A DNA stretch of 64,000 nt, taken from NCBI GenBank assembly GCA_050084985.1, contig JBITNC010000001.1, positions 146,134,001 to 146,198,000 of the forward strand, read 5' to 3'. Made by a program: the position numbers and the translations under genes. Source of the DNA: Nageia nagi (lineage: Eukaryota > Pinophyta). Positions 10,128 to 20,666 of the stretch are shown here, piece by piece. The first letter of the stretch is position 1; every line of letters begins with the position of its first letter. Under the pieces are notes generated by a model, which did not search any database, was not told the origin of the DNA, and worked only from the letters and a program-made list of their open reading frames with translations.

Positions 10128-12895
10128 TCAATTTGATTTGTATGAGGAAGAATATCCTTCCTTAATTAAATCCAAATCTGCTATCCTTAACTGCTGAATG
10201 AACTGTTCTTTATTCTTTGGTAGAATGTAAGGTCGAAGTCGATGCCCATTGACCAACATGGCTCTTTTAGACCCATTAATTGGCTGAAGTTGAACAGTTC
10301 CATTATTGAAGACCTGTAAGATGTTGTAAGGTCCAAGCCACCTTATCTGCAATTTTCCCACGAAATTTTGGTATTTGGAATCAAATAAGAGAACCCAATT
10401 CCCTAGGTTGAATTGTGTATTCCTCAAATTCTTATCATGCCATATCTTTCTTTGCTGCTGAATGATTTCAGTTTGATGTAAAGCTTCCCTCCTCTGCTCA
10501 TCTAATGCACTCAATTGGATCAATCTATCTCTCTGGGCCTTATTCAGATCAATCTCCACTTCTAAGGCTGTTCTAAGAGTTTGAATTTCATACTCTATTG
10601 GTAAGAGTGGTTTCTTTCCATATACTAATTCATAAGGTGAAAGTCCTGTTGTGGACTTCCATGTTATATTATAAGCCCATACAGCTTCAGAGAGTCTATT
10701 TGCCCAATCCTTCCTATGTGAAGCAACGGTTTTGGTTAAGATCCTTTCTAATTCTCTATTAGTAACCTCTACTTGACCACTGGTTTGTGGGTGATATGGG
10801 AAGCTTTCTTATGGGTAATCTGATAGTGATCAATAAAATGCTTTATCATGTGAGACATAAACTGAGGTCCTTGATCTGAAACTAAACATTTTGGAGTTCC
10901 AAACCTTTGCATAATGTTTGTATACAGAAAATCTGCTACTTTATCTTCCCTTGCTTGCACAAGTGCACATACTTCTACCCATTTAGTAGTGTAATCTGTA
11001 CAAACCAAAATATGCTTCTTACCTCGTGAGGGTGGACTAATTGGTCCCACAAAGTCTATTCCCCATTGTTCGAATGGTTCAATTACAACTTGGGGATGAA
11101 GTGGCATTTGAGTTATCACAGTAGGCCTGCCCATTCTTTGACATTGATCACACTGATCCACATATTTCTTCACATCTTTATGCATAGATAACCAATAGTA
11201 TCCAACATCTAATACCTTTTGAATTGTCCTCTTGACAGAATAATGTCCTCCTGAAGGTTCATCATGACAAGCTCTGAAAACATCAAAGACTTCATCTATT
11301 CTAAGACATCTTCGAAGAATATGATCAGGACCACATTTAAATAACATTCCATTCACCCATTTATATAATGCACTTTCTTTTATCAGACCCTTTTTCTATT
11401 TTGGAGAGTAATGTGGAGGAGTTTTACCTGTGACAATATAATTTGCTATATCTGCAAACCAAGGAGATTGTATTGAGATAGCAAAAAGTTGTTCATCTGG
11501 AAAAGAATCCTCCACAAGGTCATTAGTTCTATACATATTCAATCTAGATAAGAAATCTGCCACCACATTAGCTTTACCAGGTTTATCAATAATTGTAACA
11601 TTGAATTCTTGCAAAAGTAATAACCATTTGATTATTCTTCCACTTACTACTGGCTTGTTCATCAAATATTTAATTACAGCATGGTCAGTGTGTACAAACA
11701 CTTGATATCCAGTAATATAATGTCTGAACTTGTTTATGGCATATACTACTACCAAAAATTCTTTTTCTGTGGTAGTGTAATTCCTTTCAGCTCCTATCAA
11801 ATTCTTGCTAATATAGTAAATGGCATAGTGAGACTTATCTTGTTCCTCTTGTCCCAAAACTGCTCCAATAGCATAATTGGAGGCATCAGTATGGATGTGG
11901 AAAGGAAGGCTCCAATTTGGTCCTCGCAAAACTAGAGTTGTCATTAATTTATCTTTGATAGATTCAAAAGCTACTTCACAATCAGCTGTCCATTCAAAAT
12001 CTATGTCCTTATGTAGTAATGCAAAGAGAGGAGCTGCAATCTTACTGAAATTCTGGATAAATCTTCTATAATACCCAGCATGTCCTAGAAAACTTCTAAC
12101 ATCTATCTGAGTTTTTGGAACTGGAAGTTGTTTAATGATCTCCACTTTCTTTGGATCCACTTGAATTCCTTGAGCTGATATATGGTGTCCCAATACAATT
12201 CCCTCTTGTACCATCATAAAACATTTCTCAAAACTGAGGGATAAATTATGTTCTTTACATCTTACCAACACTTTTTCTAGATTTTTCAATGCTTCTTTAA
12301 ATGTGTTGCCATAGACTGTGAAGTCATCCATATAAACCTCCACACATTCATTAGTTAAATCTGAAAATATGGCAAGAACAACTCTTTGAAAAGTTGCAGG
12401 TGCATTACACAAACCAAAAGGTAGGACTTTATAGGCAAATGTTCCCCATGGACAAGTGAAAGTGGTTTTCACTTGGTCTTCTATTGCAATCTTTATCTGA
12501 TTATAACCACTAAACCCATCTAGAAATGAAAAAAACTTCTTCCCAGCCAAATTATCCAATACCTGATCTATAAATGGTAAGGGGAAATGATCCCTATGAG
12601 TGGCTTTGTTCAAGGTTCTATAGTCTACACAGACTCTCCACTTTCCATTTTTCTTTGGTACCAACACTAGAGGTGAAACCCATCTACTATCAGAAATAGG
12701 ATAGATAAAATCTACTTTCAACAATTTTTCTATTTCTGTTTTCACAATATATTTAAGAGCTGGGTTTATTCTCCTAGGAGGTTGGTTTACAGGCCTTGAA
12801 TCATTTGTATAAATATGATGAGTACAAATGTCAGGATGAATACCTTTCATGTCTGAGTAGTCCCAAGCAAATGCTCTTGTGTGAGCTTTCAGCAT
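10128..12895 (-). pseudogene. Athila-1 pol: reverse transcriptase, RNase H and integrase
   Basis: Nearly complete gypsy pol on the minus strand, interrupted twice. RT-RNase H is open from 12895 to 11396 (499 codons). It has the palm words FGLCNAPATFQR and a YMDD active site at residues 188-191. It also has RNase H acidic residues in HTDAS (about 337), TTEKE (about 378), HTDH (about 404) and VADFLS (about 447). An in-frame TAG at 11396-11398 separates it from integrase, which reads on in the same frame from 11356. There the HHCC zinc finger (CHDEPSGGH, then CDQCQ) and the first two catalytic Asp residues (GIDFVGP and SDQGPQF) are intact. A one-base frameshift near 10800 moves the last part of the core, with the catalytic Glu, into another frame. 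The C-terminal part (10559-10128) contains LQIRWLGPYNI and VNGHRLRPY. The sequence is closest in style to Athila pol. Confidence 0.9.
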
Positions 12896-12896
12896 T

Positions 12897-13760
12897 TCAA
12901 CTGTCTTCTTCTTCTTGAAAAGTTAACCAGCTACTGATGTTGAGTGTCTTTCCAAGCAAGACCTGAATTGATTTTATTCTTGGTGCAATTAAACTGCTTT
13001 GATCCGGAAGTTGAGCTAGTGAATTCAACGGACACTGATGTGGGAATAATGAATGAAATATTTTTGTTCTTTCTCTAAAGGCTTCACCTTTTGGTATAAC
13101 ATGGGTAAGTGGACATCTGAATATTGACAAAAAGTGATTCTGATCATTATTTGGTATGTTAAAGACATCTTGAACACTTACCAATGATGAAGTTTGGTCC
13201 TCTTCTTTTAGCTCTCCTATTTGTTGTTCACAATTTATTTCCTTCGGAATTTCTTCCAGTTCTTCCACATGTTCCTGAATTGCAATTGTGGCCAAGGCTA
13301 CAAATGTTTTAGCTCCATCAGGTTCAGGTTCATCAATCCACAATTGTCCTTAATACTCAAGAGCAGGTTGAGCAGGAGGGTACAAAGAGATAGTTTTCAT
13401 ATGATGTCCATCAGAAATTGTCATATCTCCAGATCTGCAATTGATAAATGCTGGTGCAGTTACTAACCATGGTCTGCCTAAGATTATAGGATATCCATTA
13501 TTTCCTTTTGTCTTTAATACCAAAAAAATCTGCTAGATATTCCCATGAATCAACAGTGAATTGCACATCATCAATTATTCCTTCTGGTGTAGCTGTAGAC
13601 TGATCTACCAATTGTAGAATTGTTGTTGTTGGTCTGACCTCTGATAATGACAATTCCTCTGTCAAGTCTGTAGTTATAACATTAATTGCTACTCCCAAGT
13701 CAATCAATACATTTGGAATTTTGGTTCCTTTAATATATACTGTGATAATTGGAGTACTAG
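12897..13760 (-). pseudogene. Athila-1 retropepsin-like protease and linker to RT
   Basis: On the minus strand, 13707-13498 reads MIDLGVAINVI and then PEGIIDDVQFTVDSWEY. This is an aspartic protease whose catalytic triplet is DLG, a form familiar from Athila/Tat elements, rather than the usual DSG/DTG. After a frameshift near 13500 the reading continues with a GYPIILGRPWL word (about 13495-13460), the conserved GRPWL segment at the protease C-terminus. An in-frame TAA follows near 13350, then an acidic linker (13343-12897) with EEIPKEINCEQQIGELKEED. The linker ends one base before the ATG that opens the RT frame, so a further frameshift lies close to 12900. Confidence 0.75.
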
Positions 13761-13817
13761 GATCTCCATACTTAGGATTGATTATTTTACCAGATAGTAG
13801 TTCAGCTACTTTACCAT

Positions 13818-15060
13818 CTACTTGAATGGTTTCTGGATAAGTTTTCTCTTTCTCCCTCCTTTTCTAATGCATAACTCTTTCATAAGTTTATTTAATTCTG
13901 GAACTTCTTGAATTGCTTGTAACACTGGAATAGATATATTGAGCTTTTTTAATTCTCTAAGTAATTCAGACTCTTTTTCAATTGGTTTGATTACTAACCT
14001 TTCAGGATATGGAATCTGTTCTTCCTTTTTCTTTTGGACCTCTTTTTGGGCTGGACTTTCAATAGTGTGATCAGATTCTTCATTATTTATCTCTGTGACT
14101 ACTGGTGGATTCAAATCTGTTGTTTTTACTGGTTCTATTATCTTCCTCCTAGATCTTAATTGGATCTCGTCACATTGTATAGCATTAATTGAGGTAGTAT
14201 CATTCTGATCAATTTGATAGGTGACTTGCCTATTGTTGGGATTTGGAACAGGTTGAGCTAGCAATGTAGGTTGTTTTGGCTGTATTTGGCTTTGACTTAT
14301 CTGAGCTAGCCCTGGTAATAATGCTTATTGTTGTTGAGTGTTCTAATTCCATTTTCTTTGCTGATTTCCCTGGTTCCAACCAAATTGACCTCCTTGATTC
14401 CAATTTGGCTGCATTCCTTGATTCCAATTGGACTAATTCCAACTAGAGTGGTTATTCCATGGTCCTCCCCACTATTGATTTTGACCGGAGTGTGTCCAAT
14501 CCTGATTTGACATCCATGGAGGATATGGCATCATATTAGGTGGATACTGCATATTCCACCAAGTTTGCAAATAAGGCCTTGTTGAGCCTTGCAAATTGTT
14601 GTTTCCTCTTGGTGCAACATAGCTTGCATCTCCTGTCATACTTGCTAATGACATTTGGGCTACTGTTAAACATTCACAGTCATCTGTCTTATGATTTTTT
14701 TGACATAATCCACATATTTCTATTTTGTTGAGAGGACATTCATGAAGTGCATGCTTCTTTTTACACCTAGGACAATAGACAACTAATGAGTCTTGTGAGT
14801 CTTGTGGATCTTTTGCTTTAGCCGCTCTAGTGGTTCCTCCTTTTAATTGGTTCAATTCCACCAAAATGTCAGTTTTTAAATTGGCCTATTCTTCAATGAG
14901 TTCATTAACCGCACTATCCTTAGTGTGAAGTTTCATTTTGCGAGTAGGAGCTCTGGTCCTTGAGTAATTTGTGCATAACTCAATGATCTCATCCAAATCT
15001 AATGTATAAATATTTCCTCTTCCCATTAGATTCAAAACATCAAGGGATGATTCTAACAAT
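13818..15060 (-). pseudogene. Athila-1 gag, C-terminal part only
   Basis: Minus-strand gag remnant in several frames. At about 15010-14865 it encodes IYTLDLDEIIELC and a short helical stretch. At 14864-14472 there is a Cys/His-rich zinc-binding segment (CPRC, then HALHECP, ICGLC and NHKTDDC) followed by a Pro/Trp/Asn-rich tail. At 14442-14230 lies a Gln-poor shifted reading of an originally Asn/Gln-rich stretch. At 14264-13818 lies the charged gag-protease linker with PYPERLVIK and LKKLNISIPVLQAIQEVPELNKLMKEL, split here as two words. Only about 520 bp separate the zinc segment from the PBS, far less than a full Athila gag needs, so most of the N-terminal gag is deleted. Confidence 0.7.
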
Positions 15061-15363
15061 CCTCACAGAAATATTGTCTTCACAAAAGCTTGGAGTGTGA
15101 CCTCTACCTCTACTACTCCTACCTTTATTACTAATAAATATTCCCCTCTCATCTCTAGATCTATTCATTCATTCTAAATAATCAACTTTGAAATCAAATC
15201 TAAGCAAGTTCAAAATAGTTTGACTGAAGAACTCTTGTATGGCTGCTACTCAAGACCACTCAAAGATCCCCTTTGAGGAAACATGGCTGCACATAATTTC
15301 TAATATGGTACTGGTAGGAGTCCTACTACAAGAATTATTGTCACCAATCCTAACTAACACCTT
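15061..15363 (-). other. Athila-1 leader, with gag N-terminus deleted
   Basis: About 300 bp between the PBS and the readable gag. No gag N-terminal sequence is recognisable. The ORF at 15239-15550 on the plus strand runs into the LTR and is not a gene. The missing gag sequence suggests an internal deletion near 15060. Confidence 0.5.
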
Positions 15364-15380
15364 CCCTGGCAATGGCACCA
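15364..15380 (-). other. Athila-1 primer binding site
   Basis: On the minus strand TGGTGCCATTGCCAGGGA lies four bases inside the 5' LTR. From memory, the Athila/Tat PBS is TGGCGCCGTTGCCGGGGA, complementary to a tRNA-Asp end. All three differences fall at CpG positions of that sequence. Confidence 0.8.
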
Positions 15381-15846
15381 AAAATGATGAGGCATCAATT
15401 CATCATTTAATTTTGTCAATCCTGAGTTGGCGTACAAGGCTATATGCAGTTGAGGACTCTATTTTATCCCTTGTTCTACTTGAAAAATTCAAATTTCAAT
15501 CATATAATAATGCTAAATTCAGACTTGCAGGACTTAAACTGGAAAGATAAAGTTGCATTAAACTTGAAGGAAATGGAGAAAACACACACACTAAGCTGCT
15601 ATTGAATACTTTGTAGAAAACTGAAAATTGACATGAAACAAATAAGAGACCTCTAACATAGGAGTGGGCCCCCTCTTCCCAGTAGAGACTCACAATTGAA
15701 CACAATGTTAAAGAATTGTCACACCTTTTTATTGCTTTTCCCAAACGTACTGGTATAATCTGATTACAAAAGCTAGTCCCCTCTTTCCTATCACTAAGTC
15801 TCTATTTATTCTAATAGGATCATTAATGCTTTTTAACTAATCATTC

Positions 15847-15858
15847 TAAATATATACT
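15847..15858 (-). promoter_or_regulatory. candidate TATA box of the Athila-1 5' LTR
   Basis: The minus strand reads GTATATATTTAG. It is conserved in the 3' LTR near 5628-5640. Its place downstream of the array and before a U5-like remainder makes it the best core-promoter candidate, but AT-rich DNA gives many chance matches. Confidence 0.35.
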
Positions 15859-16106
15859 ACTTGACCTATTTATTTGGGTCATACAATCCTTCTTATCCTA
15901 CGCTGTCTGCTGATATTCTGAAGATAATTCTGTAAAGATCAAGTCTAAAATAGAATTAGTTACTTTGTCCTTAAGACTAGTTCCTAATTGGAATAAGTCT
16001 ACTTGACTTCTTCTCTGGCTCCACTAGTTTCTCTAACTGATCCACGTTCTTCTTTGTCTTCAATGTAGCTGTCATCTTAGCTTTGTGCGTCTGATTCTTC
16101 TATATT

Positions 16107-16615
16107 TCTGGAGCTATAATTCAGGAGCCTTTCTGGCGCTATATTTCAGGAACCTTTCTGGAGCTATAATTCAGGAGCCTTTCTGGAGCTATATTTCAGG
16201 AACCTTTCTGGAGCTACATTTTAGGAGCCTTTAAATAGTTTTTGGAGCCAAACTTAAGTTGCTTTTTGGAGCTAAAATAAAGTCACTTTCTGGTGCCAAT
16301 CTCAAGTTGCTTTCTGGTGCTGGACTAAAGTCACTTTCTGGTGCTAGACTTAAGTTGATTTCTGGAGCCAGACTAAAGTCGCTTTCTGGTGCTAAACTTA
16401 AGTTGATTTCTAGAGCCAGACTTGAGTTGCTTTCTGGTGCTAAACTTAAGTTGATTTCTAGAGCCAGACTTGAGTCACTTTCTGGTGCTAGACTGAAGTC
16501 ACTTTCTGGTGCTAGACTGAAGTTAGTTTCTGGAGCCAATCTTAAGTTGCTTTCTAGTGCTGGACGTAAGTCGGTTTCTGGAGCTAGACTTATGCCATTT
16601 CTAGAGCTTTCAATT
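16107..16615. repeat. 24-bp tandem array in U3 of the Athila-1 5' LTR
   Basis: The same array as in the 3' LTR: five units with an ATTCAGGAGCC-type tail, then about 15 regular 24-bp units with the cores TTTCTGGTGCTAG and TTTCTGGAGCCAG. The ORFs across it on both strands are repeat artefacts. Confidence 0.9.
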
Positions 16616-16896
16616 AGATTACTCTAGAGCTAGGAACTTGATTCTTGCAGCCATCATTCTTATGAGAAGTCAGAATATGTGCTCAGCAAACATTATTCAA
16701 ACATAAACAATATATTTTTTTATGCATCAAAATTACAAATAACATTAATAAATGAAAGATCAAACAAATATGCATTCAACATTAAATTAGATAGTTTATA
16801 ACAATTGGTAATATCATTCAAGTCATATTAGTGTTCCAAATGTCCTTAACACATCAAATAAATGCATCAAAAATGAGACCACTTTGAGTCTCATCA

Positions 16897-16901
16897 ATCA
16901 T
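16897..16901. repeat. Athila-1 target-site duplication, right copy
   Basis: ATCAT follows the right LTR end and equals 5161-5165. Confidence 0.9.
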
Positions 16902-19343
16902 TTAATCCCTTTTTGAGGGCAACTTCATCAACCTAATAGACTTCCTAAGCTTATAGAACTAAGCTTTAGAAAGGGACTTGGTGAAAAACCCAATAGAGTT
17001 TATGACTAATGGATAATACTACAAGTGTAGAAGACCATCTAGAACATTATCTCTAATGAAGTGGGCTTGGATTTCTATATGCTTAGTTCTCTAATGGAAA
17101 ATAAGATTCTTTACCAAAGAAATAGCTAACTAGTTATCAAAAGAAATTTGAGATGGATGAACTTATTCATACCCTATTTCCTTTAAAATATGCCTCAACC
17201 AAATGGCTTCTTGGGTTGTAATTAACATTGCATGATATTCAACCTCAGTGGTGGAGAGAGTAGTAGTAGGCTACTTCTTGAAAGCCTAAGAGATAGAACC
17301 TAAACCAATGATAAACACATAAGAAGAGATTTATTTCCAATCATCTCTATCTCTCCCATAGTATCTAAAAATCTTGAGAGAATAAAATAGGGCAACTTAT
17401 CATACTTGAGAGCAAAATCCTTAGTGGCCACAACATACCTCAAAATTTGCTTAACAGTATTGAAGTGCTCAACATATGGATTTTGCATAAAGTAAGCCAT
17501 CAAATTTATGATAAATATAATATCTATCCTAGAGATAGTTAAATAAAGAAGACTACTAATTAGTTATCTGTAAATTATATCATATACCAATTAAGACTTG
17601 TAACTAAAAGATAAAGTGATTCCAGGAGAGATTGGGATTGCAACATATTTGCACTCTTCCATTCCAAAATTTTGCAAGATATTTGAGATATAATTTGATT
17701 AACTAAGTACAATCCTTGTATTGGTACACTTGCATACTAAGGTAGCAATGCAATAGAATAAGATTAGTCATTTTAAAAGTTTCTTTAAGTTTGGATATGT
17801 AATCTTGTATGAGGACTATATTATTCTATGTAATCAATAGATAATCCACATAGAGAAGAATCAAGATCAAGTCTTGTCCTGTTTAACACTAATATCTAAA
17901 TCAAAGAAGCATTTAGAAAATCTAATGTCTTTAAAGTATCTTGAAATATTTTTGTACCAGGGCCTTAGTGCTTGCTTAAGTCTATACAAAAACATCTTTA
18001 AGTTGTACACAAAATATTCTTTACCTTCAGCAACAAACCATTTTGGTTGATTCATATGGATTTTCACATCTAATTCACCATTGAGAAAAACACTCTTGAC
18101 ATCAAGTTGCAAAACTTTCCATCCCTAAGTGGCTAAAAGAGCAAGGTTTACTCTGATTGTAGGTATCTTTGCCACTAGAGCAAATGTTTTCTCATAATCA
18201 AATCTATGTTTTTGAGCAAAACCATTGGCTAATAACCTTGGTTTAAATTTTTTAATATTTAAAATTGAATTATATTTGACTTTATAAATTTATTTATTTC
18301 CAATCATATTATATTTATTAGGATAAGGAACCCCATTTCAAGTTTAATTTTTTATTAAAGCCTCATACTTCACATTCATTTCATTCATCTAGCACTCATG
18401 CTTTGAAGCTTCTTTGAAGGTTGAGAGCTTATTCTTACAATTAATTTTTGGTAAATAAGGATTTATTAATGGTCATACTTCTTATTATCCTTTATGTTAG
18501 AGAGTTTAATTCACTAGGTGACAAATACATATTAACATCGAACCAGTTAGGAGCAATAGAAAGATTATCACCCTCATTAAGGTTCTCATAAGAAGCAAAC
18601 TCTTCAAGTAGTTCATTGAAATTTATATCACTTGACACAAAGACTACATGGAAAGAAGGTTGATATGGTTTATAGCCTCTATGCTAATTGTCATAGCCCA
18701 CAAAGATATACTTTTCAAATCTCTTATCCAAGTTCTTTCTTTTCTCATGAACAACAAAAACATAGGCATCACAACCAAAGACCCTAAAATGAGAGATGCA
18801 AGGTTTCTTTCATGTCCATGCCTCATACAAAGTTTTACCTTCAAATAATTTTATATGACACCTATTTAAGATGTATATTTTAATATTTATAACTCCATCA
18901 TATAAGAGGCTAGGAAGATCTCCTAACATACCTCTTATCATTTCTTGAATGATTCTATTCTTTCTTTTGGTAACACCAATCTACCAAGGAGTGTAAGGGA
19001 TAGAAAACCACCTCTTAATTTCATACTTGGTACAAAAATAATTAAATTCATTGCTATTATACTTACCCTCATTATCAAATCTTAACATCTTAATTTTAAA
19101 TCTAGATTGATTTTCTACCAAGGCTTTGAAATATTTGAACCTATCAAAGGTTTGATCCTTGTTCTCTAGAATATGACCAAATGTCATCTTACTAAAATCA
19201 TCAATAAAGGTTAAGATAAAATATGCTCCTTTAAGTTACTTAGTCAAAAATTAACCCATTAAATATTAATGCACATACTAATAAGGTTTAGTTGTAGTCA
19301 CTTCCCTATCTGTCTCACATATATATACTATCATAAGAAATTA
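16902..19343 (-). pseudogene. Copia-1 pol: integrase, reverse transcriptase and RNase H, decayed
   Basis: Minus-strand copia pol with domains in copia order (integrase before RT). Integrase core: 19250-18981 with YFILTFIDDFSK (frame near 19230) and LRFDNEGKYNSNEF. The latter corresponds to the conserved DNGGEY region, with the Glu of GEY changed to Lys here. Integrase C-terminal: 18844-18644, a shifted reading of the copia HLRVFGCDAYV-type segment. RT: 18112-17867 with QLDVKSVFLNGEL and VYNLKMFLYRLKQA. The YVDD box near 17850 reads YVDY, so a catalytic Asp is lost. RT end: 17503-17300. RNase H: about 17260-16930 with TTLSTTEVEYHAM, RTKHIEI and GFFTKSL. Many stops are present. G2 interrupts the integrase N-terminal side at 19343, and Athila-1 lies just beyond RNase H. 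Confidence 0.82.
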
Positions 19344-19348
19344 TTTAT
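19344..19348. repeat. G2 target-site duplication, left copy
   Basis: TTTAT before the left LTR equals 36282-36286 after the right LTR. Confidence 0.8.
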
Positions 19349-19771
19349 TGTAATGCACCAATTAATTATTATCAACCAAAGCACTAATTTTTGATCTAAT
19401 TTTTTTTGTAATACTCAAATGATCTAGGAATGAACCAAGTGATCCCACATGAGTTTGATCCACTGCTAGCTAGCTCAACTTTCACATGGCAAGATTAGCT
19501 AAGAACTCAGGGTAACTAACCTTGATAAAACATTTTAGTGTTCACTTTTCAACTCTCACCCTATTAAAAAGATGACTCAAAAGTAACCACACCATTCCTA
19601 TTTCATGTCCTATGTGGAATAGTCTCTTTCATTATGATGTAGTGGTTTTCTACTCAAGGCCCTTATCACCCGAGAGATCACACTTCCACTAAGTTATTCA
19701 TTATCTCTTAATGATAACTCTTTGTCTCATAGGAGTAGTTAAATTATCCTAGGAAAGCTTCTTTATGATTA

Positions 19772-19776
19772 GGTAG
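19772..19776. repeat. N1 target-site duplication, left copy
   Basis: GGTAG before the N1 LTR equals 25518-25522. The uninterrupted partner LTR of G2 reads GCAGGTAGCATCAC at the same place (about 32621), which confirms the empty site. Confidence 0.92.
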
Positions 19777-20636
19777 TGTTAACACATAAAAATGAATTTA
19801 TGTTTTTCAATCAATAAATTAATGAAAATATGCTTGGTCTAAATATATGTCTTGAATGTCTTAAAGTGATAATATCAATGTTTGTCTTTAATATGAATTT
19901 TATAATGATTATCTTGAATATTGCATGGATTATCTTGAATATTGCATGAATTATCTTGTTTATTGGTGTGTTTATCTTGAATGTTGTGAATTAGCCTTGT
20001 TTATGTAGATGTATGCCGACCCATGGGTTGTATTATCTATTATCTATATAAATAAGGGATCTAATAGTAAGTCCACAATCAAGGATACACACGATCCTAT
20101 GTATGGTCTTGTAGTGGCAACCCCTTAAGGTATCTCTTGATACTACCTACAAGGTTGTGGTTTGTGTACTTCCTTTCCTGAGCTATCTTGACATCTATGA
20201 TCTATTCTGATATCACACTACTATCTGAGACATCCATATTGAAGTTCTAGACTTGATTTAGAGGTCAAAAACTATCACATAAAGGCCATCGGTGCTCCCT
20301 TATGAACCAAGAACATCGTTGGCACTCTATTATCTCTGAAATGGATTGCCCGTGGTCCTCTTTTTACATCTTCACAGGTCACTACATTTTTTAGGGGCAG
20401 TTCATCATCAGTACATCACCAACATCTTCATCCTTCATTGTCAGGTGCATTCTATGAGGTAAGTATACAAATCATAGTCTTGTTTGGTACAATTAAATTT
20501 CTAAATCGATTATCTTGTTCATTACTATTGAGAATAAATTGCTATTCGTAGCTCAAATACAGATATATTGGGCTTGTAAATATTTACCTATTTATTTATT
20601 TGCATGCTCAATTTTATTTGTAAACATTTGGTGAAC
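19777..20636 (+). repeat. N1 5' LTR (860 bp)
   Basis: It starts TGTTAACACA and ends TTTGTAAACA, as does 24662-25517. A TATATAAATA box at 20045-20054 lies about 270 bp inside, so U3 is short and R-U5 is about 560 bp. Confidence 0.93.
20045..20054 (+). promoter_or_regulatory. TATA box of the N1 5' LTR
   Basis: TATATAAATA in CTATATAAATAAGGG, conserved at 24930-24939 in the other LTR. Transcription would be expected to start about 30 bp downstream, near 20080. Confidence 0.6.
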
Positions 20637-20638
20637 CC

Positions 20639-20658
20639 GATGTGAAACATGCTTTCTG
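20639..20658 (+). other. N1 primer binding site
   Basis: TGGTGAACCCGATGTGAAAC begins two bases after the LTR. The TGG start and GC-richer composition fit a PBS. I do not recognise the tRNA with certainty; it is neither the iMet-type PBS of G2, G3 and the copia elements nor that of Athila-1. Confidence 0.6.
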
Positions 20659-20666
20659 ATTCAACA

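Larger units (their letters stand above)
5166..16896 (-). mobile_element. Athila-1: Athila-like Ty3/gypsy retrotransposon, 11.7 kb, structurally complete
   Basis: Minus-strand element of 11,731 bp with two LTRs of about 1.51 kb (5166-6678 and 15385-16896). Each LTR is bounded by the 7-bp inverted ends TGATGAG and CTCATCA. The PBS TGGTGCCATTGCCAGGGA resembles the tRNA-Asp-type PBS described for Athila/Tat elements. The PPT lies at 6679-6686 and the target duplication is a perfect ATCAT. Gene order on the minus strand is truncated gag, protease, RT, RNase H, integrase, then a long extra ORF before the 3' LTR, the typical Athila layout. It sits in Copia-1 just after the RNase H codons. In-frame stops and a few frameshifts break every ORF, so this copy could not move by itself. 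In about 700 aligned bases I count roughly 18 LTR differences, mostly transitions. Confidence 0.92.
15385..16896 (-). repeat. Athila-1 5' LTR (1,512 bp)
   Basis: Partner of 5166-6678 with the same termini. The 24-bp array is at about 16107-16615 and has the same number of regular units as the other LTR, so the array was fixed before this insertion. A minus-strand GTATATATTTAG box at 15847-15858 is a candidate TATA element. It would place the array 250-770 bp upstream of the promoter, within U3. Confidence 0.92.
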
